Positions 10,771 to 23,879 of a stretch of 64,000 bases of DNA are shown here, piece by piece (within the stretch, counting starts at the first letter, position 1; each line of letters begins with the position of its first letter). The stretch comes from Cenococcum geophilum 1.58 (lineage: Eukaryota; Ascomycota; Dothideomycetes; Gloniales; Gloniaceae), in the NCBI GenBank assembly GCA_001692895.1, contig KV748252.1, positions 310,001 through 374,000 on the forward strand. The letters are read 5' to 3'. Made by a program: the position numbers and the translations under genes. A model generated the notes under the pieces. That model did no database searches. It was not told the origin of the DNA and worked only from the letters and a program-made list of their open reading frames with translations.

Positions 10771-12919
10771 ATGGATCAAGGAAACGAGATCAAAACCTGC
10801 ATAGTCTGCAACAATCTGAATCTTCTTTGGAATGCATCTACCTCGATCTTCAGCCTTGAAGTGGAATACGCCAAATTGAAAGATGTGGCGAACAAGGGGT
10901 GCGGATCTTGCGCTGCAATCCATGATGGATTGAACGCGTATCTCGAGCTCCTCGGTGTTGGAAACATCAAGTCTCTTCGACTATACTCCAAAGGTTCAGG
11001 TACCCCGTTGGTTATTGAGCCAAAGGGCCCCACTTCTTCCGGTGAGGATCCGTTGTACGTCAAGAGCTTGGAGTTCTTCGTGCAGCCAGGTAGGCATGTT
11101 TCCATTGACCTGCGTTAACGGTGTGTAAAACCATACCAATCTCTCTTTACCTCAGTATAGGGGCGACGGTATTTCTTTCTTCCTTCGCTCGACATTTCTA
11201 AACAATCCCTAAGGCGACCCGGCTGTCTGGCCGATCATCGGTCGAGACCTAAATGTATCAGAAGACTCCTCCTCACCTGTAGCCATGACCCTCGCGAGAG
11301 ATTGGCTGGAGGAGTGTCTCGACAAACATTCAAATTGCCCGCCGGGGCTCAGGGATGTGACACTTCCCACGAGAGCCATTCACGTGGGTTCATCAGCCCG
11401 CGATCCGTTCCTGTATGAAAGCAAAGGTGAGACGGGCAAGTACGCCGCCCTCAGTTACTGCTGGGGCCGGCCGCCACACCCATGGATTACGACGCCTTCA
11501 ACACTGGATGACAGAAGGCAGAGCATTCCCTTACAGGATCTCCCAAAGACTATCAGAGATGCAGTCGTCATAACTCGCCATCTCGGTATCCAATGGCTGT
11601 GGGTCGATGCTCTCTGCATCATCCAAAAATCGGCCGATTGGGACAAGGAAGCCGGGAGAATGGGCGACTACTACGGTAACGCTACCGTGACGATTTCCGC
11701 AGACGGTTCGACTAATAGCCATACCGGGTGCTTTGTGCGCGGCAATCGGCGTTTGTCTACCGCTGTGCCTGTTATGTTCGGGGGCAGGCCAGCCAGAATT
11801 TACGTCCGAGTTATGGGCGCCTGGCCGCTCGAAGGGTCACATCCTCCCATGGGCACTCCGGGAGGCATCCTGAATACGCTGAGCACGAGAGGCTGGGCGC
11901 TGCAGGAGCAGCTGCTGAGTCCTCGAATCCTGCATTACACCTCCTCGGAACTGGTCTGGGAGTGCGCGACGCATATGCGCTGTGAATGTTCTGTCAGACC
12001 CAAGAAGCCGCTAGTCATGCTGCTGAGAAGGAGGTTAATCAGAGAGGGTTATCCGTCAAGAACCGCGCTAGATGAAGCCAAGTCCAGTAGAAATGCGAAG
12101 GAGGTCCTTGATGGACTATTATTGCGGTGGAACCAAGTTGTGTACGACTTCTCGCTGCGCAGCCTGACTTACGCGTCTGACCGATTGCCTGCTTTGTCGG
12201 GTCTTGCGGCTGTGATGCAGAGACGCACCGGTGACGAGTACATAGCTGGCCTTTGGAAGAATGAACTGGCGGTATGGCTGTGCTGGCAGACTCACATACC
12301 CCGAGGTACAGCAACGGGCGCCCTTGGGAGTTTACAATCTCCAAGCAGCAGGCAACTGAGCTACTGTGCGCCCTCTTGGTCCTGGGCTTCAGTCACTGGG
12401 CCCGTACACATTCCGCTCGCAGACAGAGAGTTCGTCGGTGGCAAAGAAGCCTTGGAATCGCCCATCGACATCAGACTCGACATCCTTGGCGTCTACTGCA
12501 CACCAGCTGGGTCGAACCTCTTTGGGAGTCTCAGCAACGGCGAACTCAGATGTTCTGGGAGAGCCATGCTAGTGACACTACATAGGCACCGGGAGACTGC
12601 TCAGCTATATGTCAAATGTCTTCGCTCCTCAGGCACTAGTGGTCCTCCAACAGCGCTCGTCTACCGTGACACTTACGACCGCAACGGCGAGATCGAAGTC
12701 GGCCGATCTTACACACTGCTCATCGTTCTATCGCACAGACCTGCGAGAAATGATCCGGAATATCCATCCCTAATGTACGGTCTTCTGCTGCTCGAAAGTA
12801 GGATAGGAACACACAAGCGAGTAGGGCTAGCTGTGGGATTTCCAAATGATGTGATTGGTAGATACTCCACGGCAGACTGGGAGGCTGTGGCCGAAACTAT
12901 GGAGATGGTACTTGTGTGA
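10771..12919 (+). CDS. HET-domain protein (heterokaryon-incompatibility-like)
   Basis: Two exons, 10771-11089 and 11214-12919, with a 124-nt phase-1 intron (GTAGGC...AAG), giving 674 residues. The N-terminus has a Cys-containing segment (CIVCNN..., GCGSCAAI). The HET domain starts with YAALSYCWG (about residues 183-191), continues with IQWLWVDALCIIQ and DWDKEAGRMGDYYGNA, and is followed by the usual RGWALQEQLLSPR. A family-typical C-terminal region follows (YCAPSWSWASVTG). HET proteins can trigger cell death in non-self recognition; whether this one does is not known. It ends about 370 bp before the transposon island, so flanking RIP or silencing could affect it, but the frame is intact. Confidence 0.92.
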
Positions 12920-13290
12920 TACACTATTTTCCTGCAGACTTGCTTGGCTTGCTTGATCAGTAATCGAGCAAGCCAGTAAGCCTAAGGGCCTAATTTGGGC
13001 AAGCCAGCAATAGGGAATATATATATATATTTTTTTTAATAGAGATCCAAAGTTCGTAACAAATTTTTTGTATTATAGGTAACGATTTATAAGTATATAA
13101 ATAGAGTAAATAAGACTATTTAAGTAACTACTCAGCAATTAACTCTTTTTTCTATACTAAAGGTATTAAGATTATAACACATCTATACTCTAAATAGTCT
13201 TTCTTACTATACCCCTTTAATAATATTACTAATTTACTTATTCTCTTTTATTTCTCTTATTAGCTATACTTATATCTTTATATTATCTCT
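12920..13290. other. AT-rich junction between HET gene and LINE
   Basis: It contains a TA-rich run near 13018-13040 and no coding sequence. It marks the abrupt change into the transposon island. Confidence 0.5.
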
Positions 13291-13313
13291 TACCCAACTG
13301 GAGCTCTTGCTGC

Positions 13314-14660
13314 ACCCGGCCCAAAAAGACTAAAACTAAGCAAAAGAACCCTGAAAAACACCCAGAGAATCCCCCTGAGATGCATGCATCGCAGGGGAGG
13401 CACACGTCGAACGACGGTAGTTCGCACTCGCGCGCGTCCACCAGAACCACGCCCAGCAATGGCCCTCCACAACAAGAACGGGCGAATACCACACCACAAA
13501 GCGGAAAGACCTCTATTAAGAAGGCATCTGATAAAATATAAAGCCTATTAGACGCGTCTAGTATCCGTAGTTATAGGGGAGTAACCGTTAGCTATAACAA
13601 ACTAATACAGCTAGCAGAATAGCTCCGCCAATTTAGCGAACCTTAGGCGCCCCTCTAGCAAACCCTTAATTAAATCCTCTAACGGCTAAGTAAAATTAAA
13701 AATAAACAAAACCCCTTTTTACTGGCGAACCGTACCTGGGCCGCTATAGCTATATATCCATAGCATAGGGAACCTACCCCCCTAAAGACAGTATCCGGGT
13801 ATATAATTACAATATAACCAAATACAGAAAAAGTAGAGGGGCTTAGGGGATAATTAGAAATAGAAGTCCTTATAAAGATTTATAAAGAGGTTTATAACGC
13901 TATTATAGTCCGGTACCTTAGGAGCGGAGATATTAGAGTTACCCTAAGGGACTAATAGGTAAAGGAACGAGCCGTTAGGGCAGGGGATAGGCTAGGAGAA
14001 CGTATTAGCATAAAAGTGCTCCGCGAAAATTACCCAGTTAAAGTCCTAGCGGTTCCCCTAAGCCTTAAGGTAGAAAAGGGACGCTAGGCGGATAATATAG
14101 CAACTATATATAAGATAGTAAAACAAACGGAACGCCTTATATTAGGACTTAAGATTACCCAAATCTAATAGCTTTAATAGGAAAATATAAACTAAGTATA
14201 TAATAAGAATAATAAAAGAATACAAGGGTCGCCAGAGACTTGCTAGGGAAACGCCGGTCAAATATATAGCTCCCTTATCGTTAGCATATATATACTAGGA
14301 ATACAAAAACTCCTTATTTAAAAAGGCATTATTATAAATAGCCTTATATATAACGTAAGGCTCTATAACTATAGACTCCGCCTAGAATAATGTTATCGCT
14401 ATATATAATAGGGATATACTTAATCTACATACGTAGTATAGGTATGCTGCGGCCACTATATAGGCCCCCATGATATAAAATACTGCTTAAATTAAGATTA
14501 AATAAAATGCGTAAACTGCCACCGAAGCACATATAAGGCGTAGGAGAGAGAAGACTGCATTAAATATAGGAGACGGAAGGTAAGGGCTTAACAGCTGCGG
14601 GAATAACTGTACGCTAGGTTATATAAATAGAAACAATAGGTAATAAGCTAGGGGGGCGCA
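13314..14660 (+). pseudogene. LINE ORF1 (gag-like, zinc-knuckle protein) remnant
   Basis: Reading from 13314, a basic, Pro/Ser-rich N-terminus is intact to about 13540 and then accumulates stops. Near 14450-14480 the pattern CGHYIGPHDIKYC, followed near 14510-14545 by KCVNCHRSTYKA, looks like two decayed CCHC zinc knuckles typical of LINE ORF1 nucleic-acid chaperones. It is not functional. The first about 200 bases keep normal CpA content, unlike the rest. Confidence 0.7.
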
Positions 14661-15099
14661 GATGCCTTTTTAGCGTTTCCTACCTTTAACACTAAGGGGC
14701 TAGGCTAGCTATCCCAAGCCTTAACGGGCCAGAAGCAACGCCGTGTAATATTACTAGACTATATAGGGATATAAGGGTCATAGGGGATATAAGGGAGAGG
14801 ACGCCCTGTAGAAAGACCCTTATGGATAGCTATAGTAAGCTTAAAACCGGGACAATTAAGAATTAGACTTAACGCGGTAAATATAACATTTACAGCCGAC
14901 TTTTAAAGGGCATATAGCTAACTAGTAAGAATAGGGGAAGAACCGGAGATAATATTAGATTTAGATATAGAAGCGCTAGTAGGAACATAAGATACGGGAA
15001 TAGAAAGCTTTATATAAAATGAGTAGTAACTAGGGTATAGATACAAAAGATAGAAGTTTTAAATATTCTAGAGAAAGTAGAAATAGAAAAAGCGAGGAA

Positions 15100-18000
15100 T
15101 AATAAAGAGGTAAAGGACCCTCGCCGGGGGTCCGCCACCTATCTATTATATAATATAACTGTAGTAATATAAACCACCGTCTTGCAAGGCCCTTACTAAA
15201 CAGTCTAGACCTAGAGAAATACTATATCCTTACTATATAAGAGCCGTACTATAATACCTATATACAATTAACATACTACCCCCGAGGATTCTAGCTCCTA
15301 TATAAACTAAAAGCAGCTATACGCGTATGCTTTATAATTAGTAAAACTATTAGCCTGTCCTTATAGTTATAGTAGGCAGTTAATCCAGATATTATAGTTA
15401 TAACAATTTAGACATATAGAGGACCGGTATAAATTATTAATATATATAACCCTAGGGTCAAAGGGGTCCTATAAATAGAGAACATTATATTAGTAATAAG
15501 CTTACTTAAAACCAAAGGCATAGAGTCTATCCTATTAGGAGACATAAACCTCTACTACCCGCAGTAGGGGGGTATCCACGTCGCTGCTAAACGATAGGTA
15601 GAGTGCCTACTAAAAGCTATAGACACCTAGGGCCTTAAGCTAGCCACCCCCCCTAGAGCAATTATATGGCAACGAGGACCCGCTAGAAGTATAATTAACC
15701 TTATATTTATGGACGAAGGCCTATACTAGAGACTCGAAAGGTATAACCCCAAAGAAGAATAGGTACTTACCTTAGACCATATCCCTATCTAGATATAGCT
15801 AGATTTGAATATTAAGGCGCAACTAAATAGTAAAAGATACACAATAAGGATGCTTAAGGCAGACAGTTTCCTTAATACAGTTAAACAACAACTCTAAGAT
15901 TTAGAAGAAATCTACCCGATACTAAACGAGCGAGGCTTATTAGCTACCCCTAAGGAAATTAACCGAAGACTAGAAAGGATCTAGGCAGCGATTAAAAATA
16001 GGCTAGAAGAGTACTGCCCGGTCTTAAGACTGGGCCCCTACACGCGATACGCATAGTCCGTATAATACGCGGTTCTTATAGCTAGCTAACAACAAGCAAA
16101 AAGGAAATACTTAAGTAGCTACAACCCTAAAGATAAGAGATGATATAAAGACACAAGAAACCAGTTAAAGAATACCCTAAAAAAAGAAGCAAGAAATAAC
16201 TGGAGATAATTTATAAATAAGCATACTTCTAACCTAAGCCTCCCCTATAATAAGGGCCTGTAGGCCATAGCAAAATGGGTAAAGAAAAAGGCAGGGCGAC
16301 TAGTAAAAGACCTATACCTACCACCCCTATGAAGAGCAGGGGAATTACAGGCCACTAATAATAATGATAAGAAGGCAAAGATCCTTACAGAAAGGTTCTT
16401 CCCCTAACTGGCTCTAGTAGACCTCAGTAATATCACGGGTAAAGCACCGGTGACTCGCCTACGGGTTGACAGTGATATAACAACAGAGGAAATGGCCAGA
16501 ACTATTAGCCGCCTTTTAAATAATATAGCACTAGGTCCAGATAGGATTCTAAATGAGGCCTTAAAGACCTATAGACCACTTATAGCACCCTAGCTTACAG
16601 ATATAGCCAAAGCATGCTTTGTTATAGGCTACTACCCACGACTCGAAAGATCTGTAACGACGGTTGTCCTATAAAAAGAAGGTAAAGTAGATTACTTAAT
16701 CCCAGGAAGCTACCGCCCTATTGCCTTAAAAAACACCCTTAGTAAGATCTTAGAAAAGGTAATAGCGGACCATATAGCAGATACGGCTAAGAAACACGCC
16801 CTACTACTATAGAGCCAAATAGGGGTAAGAAAGAACCGCTTAACACTATTAGTACTTACGCTACTCGCTGCCACCATTAAATCTGTATGGGTGATGCGAA
16901 GGGACTTTATAGTATTAATGCTCAGCCTAAACATTAGTGGCGCCTACAACAACGTACCCTATAAGCGTCTCCTATATATCCTTAGGGCAAAAGGCTTCCT
17001 AAAATAGATTGTATAATTTATCTAAGGGTTTATAGGTTAGAAAGAAATATTACTAGTCTTTAGCGGATACTAGAGCCCCCCTATTGTAGTTATAACAGGA
17101 ATACCATAAGGATTACCCCTCTCGCCTATACTCTTCCTTTTCTTTATAAGCAACCTGCTTAACTCCTTTAAGAAAGGGGCGACCTAGGGGATAGGCTTTA
17201 TTAATAATATAAACCTAATTATATACGGGCCATTAGCCGCAGAGAATTACAGAATGCTAGAGAAAGCTTATAATACCTATATAAAATAAGTAAGACAATA
17301 TAGAGTCCAATTCTCACCAGAGAAATACCAGCTAATCTATTTTATAAGAAAACGCAACCAATCTATAGATCTCTAGCACATAATCCGCATCTAAGGCTTT
17401 GGGGGTTAACCAGTTTAGGGCCTAAGGGTATTAGGAGTATAGGTAGACAGTAAGCTCCGGTAAAGCGCATATGCGGCATAAGCGGCCTATAAGGGCCAAG
17501 CATAGTATATCGCATTATTTAGGATTATTAATTCCACATGGGGCCTATGCTTCTAGAGGTCACGCCTACTATATATAGTAGTTGTCCGGCTAACCATAAC
17601 GTATAGGTCTAGTATTTAGGCCATTAGAGAATCTAAGAAAGGCCCCCTTAAGTCACTCCTTAAACCACTCTAAAAGGTCTAAATAGCCTGCCTTTAGAGT
17701 ATAATAGGCGGATATAAGCGAACGGCCACAGCACTTCTTAAGAAGGAAGCTAATATTCCCCCCCTATAACTATATATTGAAGCCGCTATAATATAAAGGG
17801 CCCAAAATAAACGCAACTCTAATATTATAAAGTATATTAAAACACGCCTAAATAAACTATAGAGGGACCTTAGGGCGCCCTATAGGAGAACAAACTAATA
17901 ACGCTAAAGTAGGGAAGATATATTAGAGAAATAGGTAAAGAAAGCAGAAGAAGAATAGTGCTGCTTTAGGGCCTAGGCCTATATAGAGGAGGAAGGGAGA

Positions 18001-18480
18001 CGTATAAGAGGCCAGTAAAGATAATAGTAAGAGAGAGAAAGGAGCCAAAGCAGAGCATAAAAGAACGCTAGGAAACTATCTACCGCAATATAACACTGGT
18101 TAGACCAACGCTGGAGAGGCGTATAGGAGTTAAAGGTATAGAGGCTGACTAAGGTAAGAGGAACCTAAGCCGTAGCATAGTTAACGCTATGGGGGGTAAA
18201 CACTCTAGGGCTCCGAGAAGGCCTAACGAAGGCAGAAAATATAATGGCGATATTCTTAAGAATAGGAATAATAGGACTAAAAGACTGGCTCTACCGGGTA
18301 GGTGTCCTAGTAGGTAGCCTAAAATGCAAATATAGCTGGCTAAAACAGACACCAAAATACGTAATACTGTTATGCCCCTTACGCACTAACCAAGAAGTAA
18401 TGCTTTTAGTAGCTGGTATAGAGAACTATAATACACTGCTCTTAACACAAAAAGGCCTTAAGGCGGTTACCCAGTAGCTT
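15100..18480 (+). pseudogene. LINE ORF2 (endonuclease, reverse transcriptase, C-terminal domain) remnant
   Basis: Endonuclease relics: GDINLYYPQ then GGIHVAAKR around 15538-15600, and LDHIPI near 15774. Reverse transcriptase relics: SYRPIALKNTLSKILEKVIA (16708-16767), LNISGAYNNVPYKRLL (about 16924-16970), IP-stop-GLPLSPILFLFF (17100-17153, the stop replacing Gln), and FINNINLII where the YxDD box should be, with Asp changed to Asn as C-to-T mutation would do. Near 18326-18400 a CKYSWLKQTPKYVILLCPL pattern resembles the Cys/His motif at LINE C-termini. Many in-frame stops make it dead. Confidence 0.8.
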
Positions 18481-18782
18481 ATTAGCTAAAATGTACTAAA
18501 CCAGTTCCAGGCTGTAAGGGAAATGGTAATAGAGGGTAGGGGGGCGAGTAACGGGCGCCCCCTAATGACTCTACAGTAGTAGAGTAAAGTTTGCGATACT
18601 AGCGCGTCCATAGGCTTATTACGGCAGCAGTGGTTCCTAAGGAGGTCAAAAAGTAAGGTAGTAAAAGCACCATAGGTAACTCGCAGGCGCCTTATAGGCG
18701 CCTTGCAGGCGAGTCCCAAAAGGCGGGGAGATGGATTACGGGGTTTTCTTAAATAGAGTTTTCTCCCTATATGTACATAAGG

Positions 18783-19044
18783 TGTTAAACGGACGATTAG
18801 GAATAAGAACTTTGTTTTATTAAAGAGGGCTCTAAAAGCTCTCTTATATATATTAGGTAGGTCCCAAATATAATGATAACGACGTCGTCATGTAGTAGGT
18901 TATAGTTAAGAGAAACAGGTAATGAGACGTTCGATAAGACATACGAGCTTAAGATACGAGACAACTAAGACATAGTTCGTATAGACGATCTAGGTCGTCA
19001 GACAGTATTATAATAGTAGTAAGGAACTTCAATTCAGGTCAACA
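18783..19044 (-). repeat. Copia 1 LTR (3' LTR)
   Basis: 262 bp. It differs from its partner at 34974-35235 only by transitions, with no length change, so the pair diverged by C:G to T:A mutation on both copies. Confidence 0.9.
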
Positions 19045-22000
19045 CACCCCCTTAGCTACACAGAGCCTTCTAGGCTGCTATAAAAAATACTAAAAAGTCA
19101 CAATAGCAATTTGGTGTTAAGTTAAAGGAAATCCTCCATATATTTACCTTGCCCAAATATCATTCAAATTAAATCAAATTAGATCCTTAATATCAATAAA
19201 GTTCAATTACTAAACGAACATCTCGTGCTTTTAACGAGGCAGAGCCTTCGTCAGGCCGTCTACTGTCATATCCGCAGTAGGCACCCATTTAATATTAATG
19301 CTTCCTTCACGAACTTCCTAGCGGAGCTAGTAGTAATAGATATCGACGTGTTAAAGCTTAGTGTTAAGCTCCGCGTCGCTTTTAGTAAGTAGTTAAATCG
19401 TCTACAGGTTGTTGTAATATATTATTTACTTCTTATTGGGGTCAAATCCAATTTCTTTAAAGAATCGCTGCTACTAAATTGACTTAGTAGCTGCATGTAA
19501 TAGGGCTAGGAGCTCTGCTTCTATGCTTAATTTTGTTACTAACTTCTACTTCATAAATCGCCAGTTAATTAGCCCTCCAAATAAGGTGAATAGATAACCT
19601 TCTATGCTCTTTCTACTCACTGGGTTGTCGCCAAACGATACATCGCTGGCCCTTGCGAAGATCTAGTTTATCACATTCTCCTTTAAGTACTCAATCGCAA
19701 GAGTCTTGGTTTGATTAAGGTAGGCAATTGCCCTTATAGCAGCTGCGTCGTGAATTAGTAACGGATTTTGTAAGAATTCTAACAGCTTACTTACTGTTCT
19801 CGCTATATCTAGACAAGTGATATTAGCTGTATAGAGCATAGATCCGACTTTCCTCTAATAGGTGTAGGTATCTTGCTTAAAGGCTTACTCCAGATTAGGC
19901 TTAAGTTCCTTAATACCCATTAGTGTATATATCTTGCGATAATCTTTAACTTCAAAGCTTATTACAATTTTGTTAATATAGGAATCTTAGCTAAGCCAGA
20001 GCTTCCTATTCTTTCTATTGTAAATAATTTGAATTCCTAAAAACCAGGTAAGATCACCTAGGTCCTTTATCTCGTACTTTCTTATAAGGTGCTCCTTAAA
20101 GGTTTAAAGCTTAAGTAGGTCTTTCTTCCTAAATACAGCTGTAATATCGTTGACGTAGAAGAAGACTATCAGCCAATCATTGTAATATAGGCAAGGCTCC
20201 TCCGCCACTGGCTTTAAGCCTTCCTTTTTTAGCATTATTATTAAGTCACCATGCCATAGCAGAGGTGATCGCCTCAATCCATAGAGGGCTCTTTAGAGAA
20301 GTAGGCACTTGCCCTTAATCAGAAATCTATCTGGACACTTAACGTATATGACCTTGTTAATCACGCTATTTGTGAATGCATTAACAGCGTCGCCTTGCCA
20401 GCAGTCCAGGTCAAATATTGCGATAATAGCTATTAAGGCTCTAAACGATCTTGCTACCAAAGTTATAGTATAGGTGTCCTCATAAACTAACTCTTATAGA
20501 TCACCTCGTACATAAAAACAAGCTTTAAACCTTATCAGATATCCGTTAATATCAGTCTTATATATAAATACCCAGATAACAGGCACTGTTTTAGTATGGA
20601 TCATCTCATTAACGACTTAAAACGTTCCTCGATTTTAAAGGTCCGTATATTCCTTTTGGGCAGCAGCCGCGAACTCTTCCTTATATTAATGTCTTTAAAG
20701 CTCCTTCTAATTCCTAGGCGGCGGTGGGAGCTAATTATGGTATAGCTTTTTGTAAAATGTGAGCCCTACATTAAAGGCTAATCTTTAAGCTGGAAGGTTT
20801 TGGTCGGTGACGTCAGCAAAAAAGCCTACGTAGATCTTTAATCGTCCTTTAAGTCTCTTTCCTTTAACCACGTTTTACTCTCCTACATCACCATCAATCT
20901 TCTTCTTTAGCTTAGCTTTATCGGTTGGAACCAGGACATAGTGCGGCTTCTTTACCAAGGTATTTAAGGACGGTGGTAGAGGCTCCGGTGAGTTAGGTTT
21001 TAGTATCTTATCTAGAGTAGGAAGCCCTAGAGTTAAGTCATCTTTAGAGCTTAAATCTTATTACTTACTACTCTTAATATTAGGCTCTTCCTCATTTCCA
21101 CCAGATTCCACCTATTGTCTCCCTTTGGTGTCAACTTAAATCTCGTCTTAAGTCTCATCGCTTTCGTTAGATAATAATTCCAATTCATTTTAGAGATCCT
21201 ATATTTAATAGACATTAATAACTTCCAATATTTAGTTAGTTCTAACTCGGAGTACATTTGCTAGATCTGGCTGTAAGTTATTATAGAGTAACCGCTTATT
21301 AAACTTCACGTCTCTGGTTCTTATAACCTTCTTTTAACTAGGAATATAGATTCGGAATATATTCGTCAAATCATATCCTACCAGATATCCTATATAGGCC
21401 CTTAGCGCGAGCTTATTCAGGCGTAGAATATTATACTTAAGAGGGTAGGCCCTACAGCCGTAGACTTATAGGTGGCCTATATTTGGTTTTAGTGGTGATA
21501 TACCTATAGCTAACTGGATTCTCTTAAACGGTGTCTTCCACCTAAGTCTTCTACTGGGCGTTTAATTGAGTAAATAGGCAGCTGCTTTATAGACTTCAGG
21601 ATATAGCTCCTCTGGTAGATAAGCCTCAATTCTTATACACCGAGCCTTCTGTATAATCACCCCCCCAGATCATTCCGCTGGACCGTTCTATAATTAAGTA
21701 TTAGGTGCTAATCTTTCAATACTAATTCCTCATTCAGCTGCCTATTCCTTAAATTCGCCTATAAGAGATGTCTCTCCATCTATATAGATAATGGCTACCT
21801 TAAAGCCATATCGTCGTTCGATGATATTGTAATATTTAATGACAATTTGGGTAAGAGATGACTTCTTAGCCATCGTCTCTACCTCATTTATTCGCGTCGC
21901 GTCGTCAAGGAAGTATACCGCGTACTTATTGCCATTAAATGCGACTATTCTGGGTATCAAATCAAGGTGGATTCTATAAAAAGGAACCAGCGACCAAGTT

Positions 22001-22822
22001 AAAGGTCTTCTAGATACCACCTCATAAGCTTTACTTACTTTATACGATTTACATTCTACCGTCATTAAGCCTTTTATAATCGCGCCCGTCACTAACTAAG
22101 GTAGTTACTTAATCGCGTCTTTTCCTGCATAGCCCATTCGCTAATGCTATATATAGCCTTCTGCCTAATTCAGCAGAGGCTTTAATAAATGCTTTATTGG
22201 CTTTAATTGAGTCGCAAATGAAGCCTTAGGTGAGTCACTTTTTGGCTTATTGTATTCAATAGTGTTTTGACCACAGTGGCGGCCACAGTAGGCGTACGTC
22301 TCGTCGTCGCCATAGAAGAAAGTGTTCTCTTTATTGTTCCAGTAGACTCCCTTATCATTAAGCTTATCAAGACATACTAAGTTGGTATAAAAGCCTAGTA
22401 TAAAGGCTGCTCCTAAGAGCTATATCTATCTCTTCCCTTTTGGGTTATCAATCGTAACTACAGCTGTACTATAGCCTACGATTTCTTCTATATACAAGCC
22501 CATGTAGACGCGTTCTAACGTAGGCTTAATATCACTAATAAACCTAGCTCTATCGTTAAAGACGTATAGGCTGGTTCCTAAGTTAAGAATCACACTATCA
22601 CGAAGCTCGTAATTAGAAGTTGTATTGTTGGATCCTATATAATAAACTATAAAGTTTCCAGTAGGCCCTTGTAAGCTCTAATTGCTGCCTTTTTTTAGCT
22701 TTTTATTAGCTCGATCGTCCTTATTAGCTTAATCGTCCTTTTTAATTTACTCAATATAAGCCTTAATTTTAGGCGTCGCATTAGCAATCTTCTTATCCAC
22801 CTTCTTCTGAATTTCGTCACTT
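19045..22822 (-). pseudogene. Copia 1 polyprotein remnant: protease, integrase, RT and RNase H part
   Basis: On the minus strand, right to left: a protease-like stretch (NLGTSLYVFND, with Asn in place of the catalytic Asp), an integrase zinc region, and an integrase core at 21742-22092 (DLIPRIVAFNGNKYAVYFLDD, then VAIIYIDGETSLIGEF). Reverse transcriptase follows, with EEPCLYYNDWLIVFFYVNDI near 20150-20210 (YVDD box decayed to YVND), and then RNase H remnants to the left. The integrase-before-RT order defines Ty1/Copia. Stops throughout show it is inactive. Confidence 0.75.
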
Positions 22823-22827
22823 GGTTT

Positions 22828-23072
22828 TTTCAGCCAGGCAGGTATTAAGACAAATGACATTAGCTAGCTAATAGGTAGAGACACAGAATTGTACAAGTGA
22901 TCTGTTTTATTCAAGGTGGCTCTAAGAGCCCTAATATATATAAGAGAATTGACCCCCTATAGGGGTCCCTAGAGGGTGGTGTAACAAGACGATATTAGGC
23001 TAATACTAATTTCTAACAGCCGTTATTACAGGTTAATATTACCCATAGGTAAAGCTACCTCCGTGGCCAACA
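22828..23072 (-). repeat. Copia 2 LTR (3' LTR)
   Basis: 245 bp. I count nine differences from 33676-33920, all transitions. It contains a short hairpin-forming stretch, GACCCCCTATAGGGGTC. Confidence 0.88.
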
Positions 23073-23079
23073 CACCCCC

Positions 23080-23573
23080 TCAGATCTGGCGTAGAGTGGC
23101 AGAGCTAGATTACCGGATTAGGCAGTCGGGATAGACGAGCTGGTGGTGAGCTTTGCCGACCGTCAATTGACCAGATGTCTGATATCGCGGAGCCCTACCA
23201 CTTTAATAAACTTTTGGTGATTTTGCTTTGAGAGAGCTTTAGTTAGTCCGTCTGCAGCCATCTCGCTTGTCGGTACCCATTGTACGACGAAGCTTCCGTT
23301 TTGTACCTCTTGGCGAAGCCAGAATTGATAGATATCTACGTGTCGGAGTTTTGTAGATACCGTAGGAGTCTCTTTCATCACGATCCGTACTGACTGCTGA
23401 TTGTTATAATTAATGATAACGTCTTATTCTGGATCAAATCTGATGGCTTTAAATATCCGCACTATATGCTCGACCTCCCCACCAACGTGTGAGAGAGCCA
23501 GGAGTTCTGCCTCCGTAGTAAACTTAGTAACTGCTTTTTGTCTAGTTGCCTGCTATGCTATAGATCCATTAAA
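23080..23573 (-). pseudogene. Copia 2 RNase H C-terminal part
   Basis: The minus strand reads KFTTEAELLALSHVGGEVEH, then VPTSEMAADGLTKALSKQNH, the typical end of Copia RNase H. It continues the frame cut at 29189 by element 3: the RNase H sequence ending SQGFLISLF there resumes here. One or two stops replace Trp/Gln codons. Confidence 0.85.
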
Positions 23574-23714
23574 TGTTATTTTTACCCGATATTATATCAC
23601 GTGACTCAGTTGTCGTTAACCTTTTATCTTAACCTCCTACTTAGATAGTTCAATCAACCACTTCTTACACTTGATATTCTGCAATCACGCTTGCCTTAAC
23701 CTGCGCGTTTAATA
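23574..23714 (+). repeat. Copia 3 LTR (5' LTR)
   Basis: 141 bp. It differs from the 3' LTR at eight positions. All eight are C-to-T or G-to-A in this copy, and seven of them are at CpA/TpG. Confidence 0.93.
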
Positions 23715-23731
23715 GGTTATGAGCCCAGTCT
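23715..23731 (+). other. Copia 3 primer binding site (half-tRNA type)
   Basis: GGTTATGAGCCCAGTC abuts the 5' LTR. It is complementary to the anticodon-loop region of initiator tRNA-Met (containing CAT in CTCATAAC), as in Drosophila copia, which is primed by the 5' half of that tRNA. The same word occurs at the equivalent place in elements 1 and 2. Confidence 0.7.
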
Positions 23732-23879
23732 ACTCAACGCAATTCACGCCTTTTTATCATCAGTTTTTCGAGTTAAACACGCCCTCTAGCGTCCTTGTAC
23801 CTCGAGACTTAAATTAGTATAAAAAACGCGTTTAAACCTCAACTCCTTTTAACGTACATTGCTTGCTCCTCAGCTTTTA

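Larger units (their letters stand above)
13291..18782 (+). mobile_element. RIP-decayed Tad1-like LINE (non-LTR retrotransposon), 5' and main part
   Basis: Two decayed reading frames in the order of Tad1/I-type LINEs: a gag-like ORF1 with zinc knuckles, then endonuclease, reverse transcriptase and a C-terminal Cys/His region. Nearly all stops are TAG/TAA at sites expected for Gln or Trp. The element is interrupted at TAAGG (18778-18782) by Copia element 1, and its last about 75 bp plus a (TTA)n tail continue at 35236. Rejoined length would be about 5.6 kb, close to full length. The 5' boundary is approximate. Confidence 0.85.

Noticed and set aside
13283-13499. Minus-strand open frames at the LINE start
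   Set aside because: They are antisense to the un-mutated ORF1 start, which reads as a proper basic protein on the plus strand.
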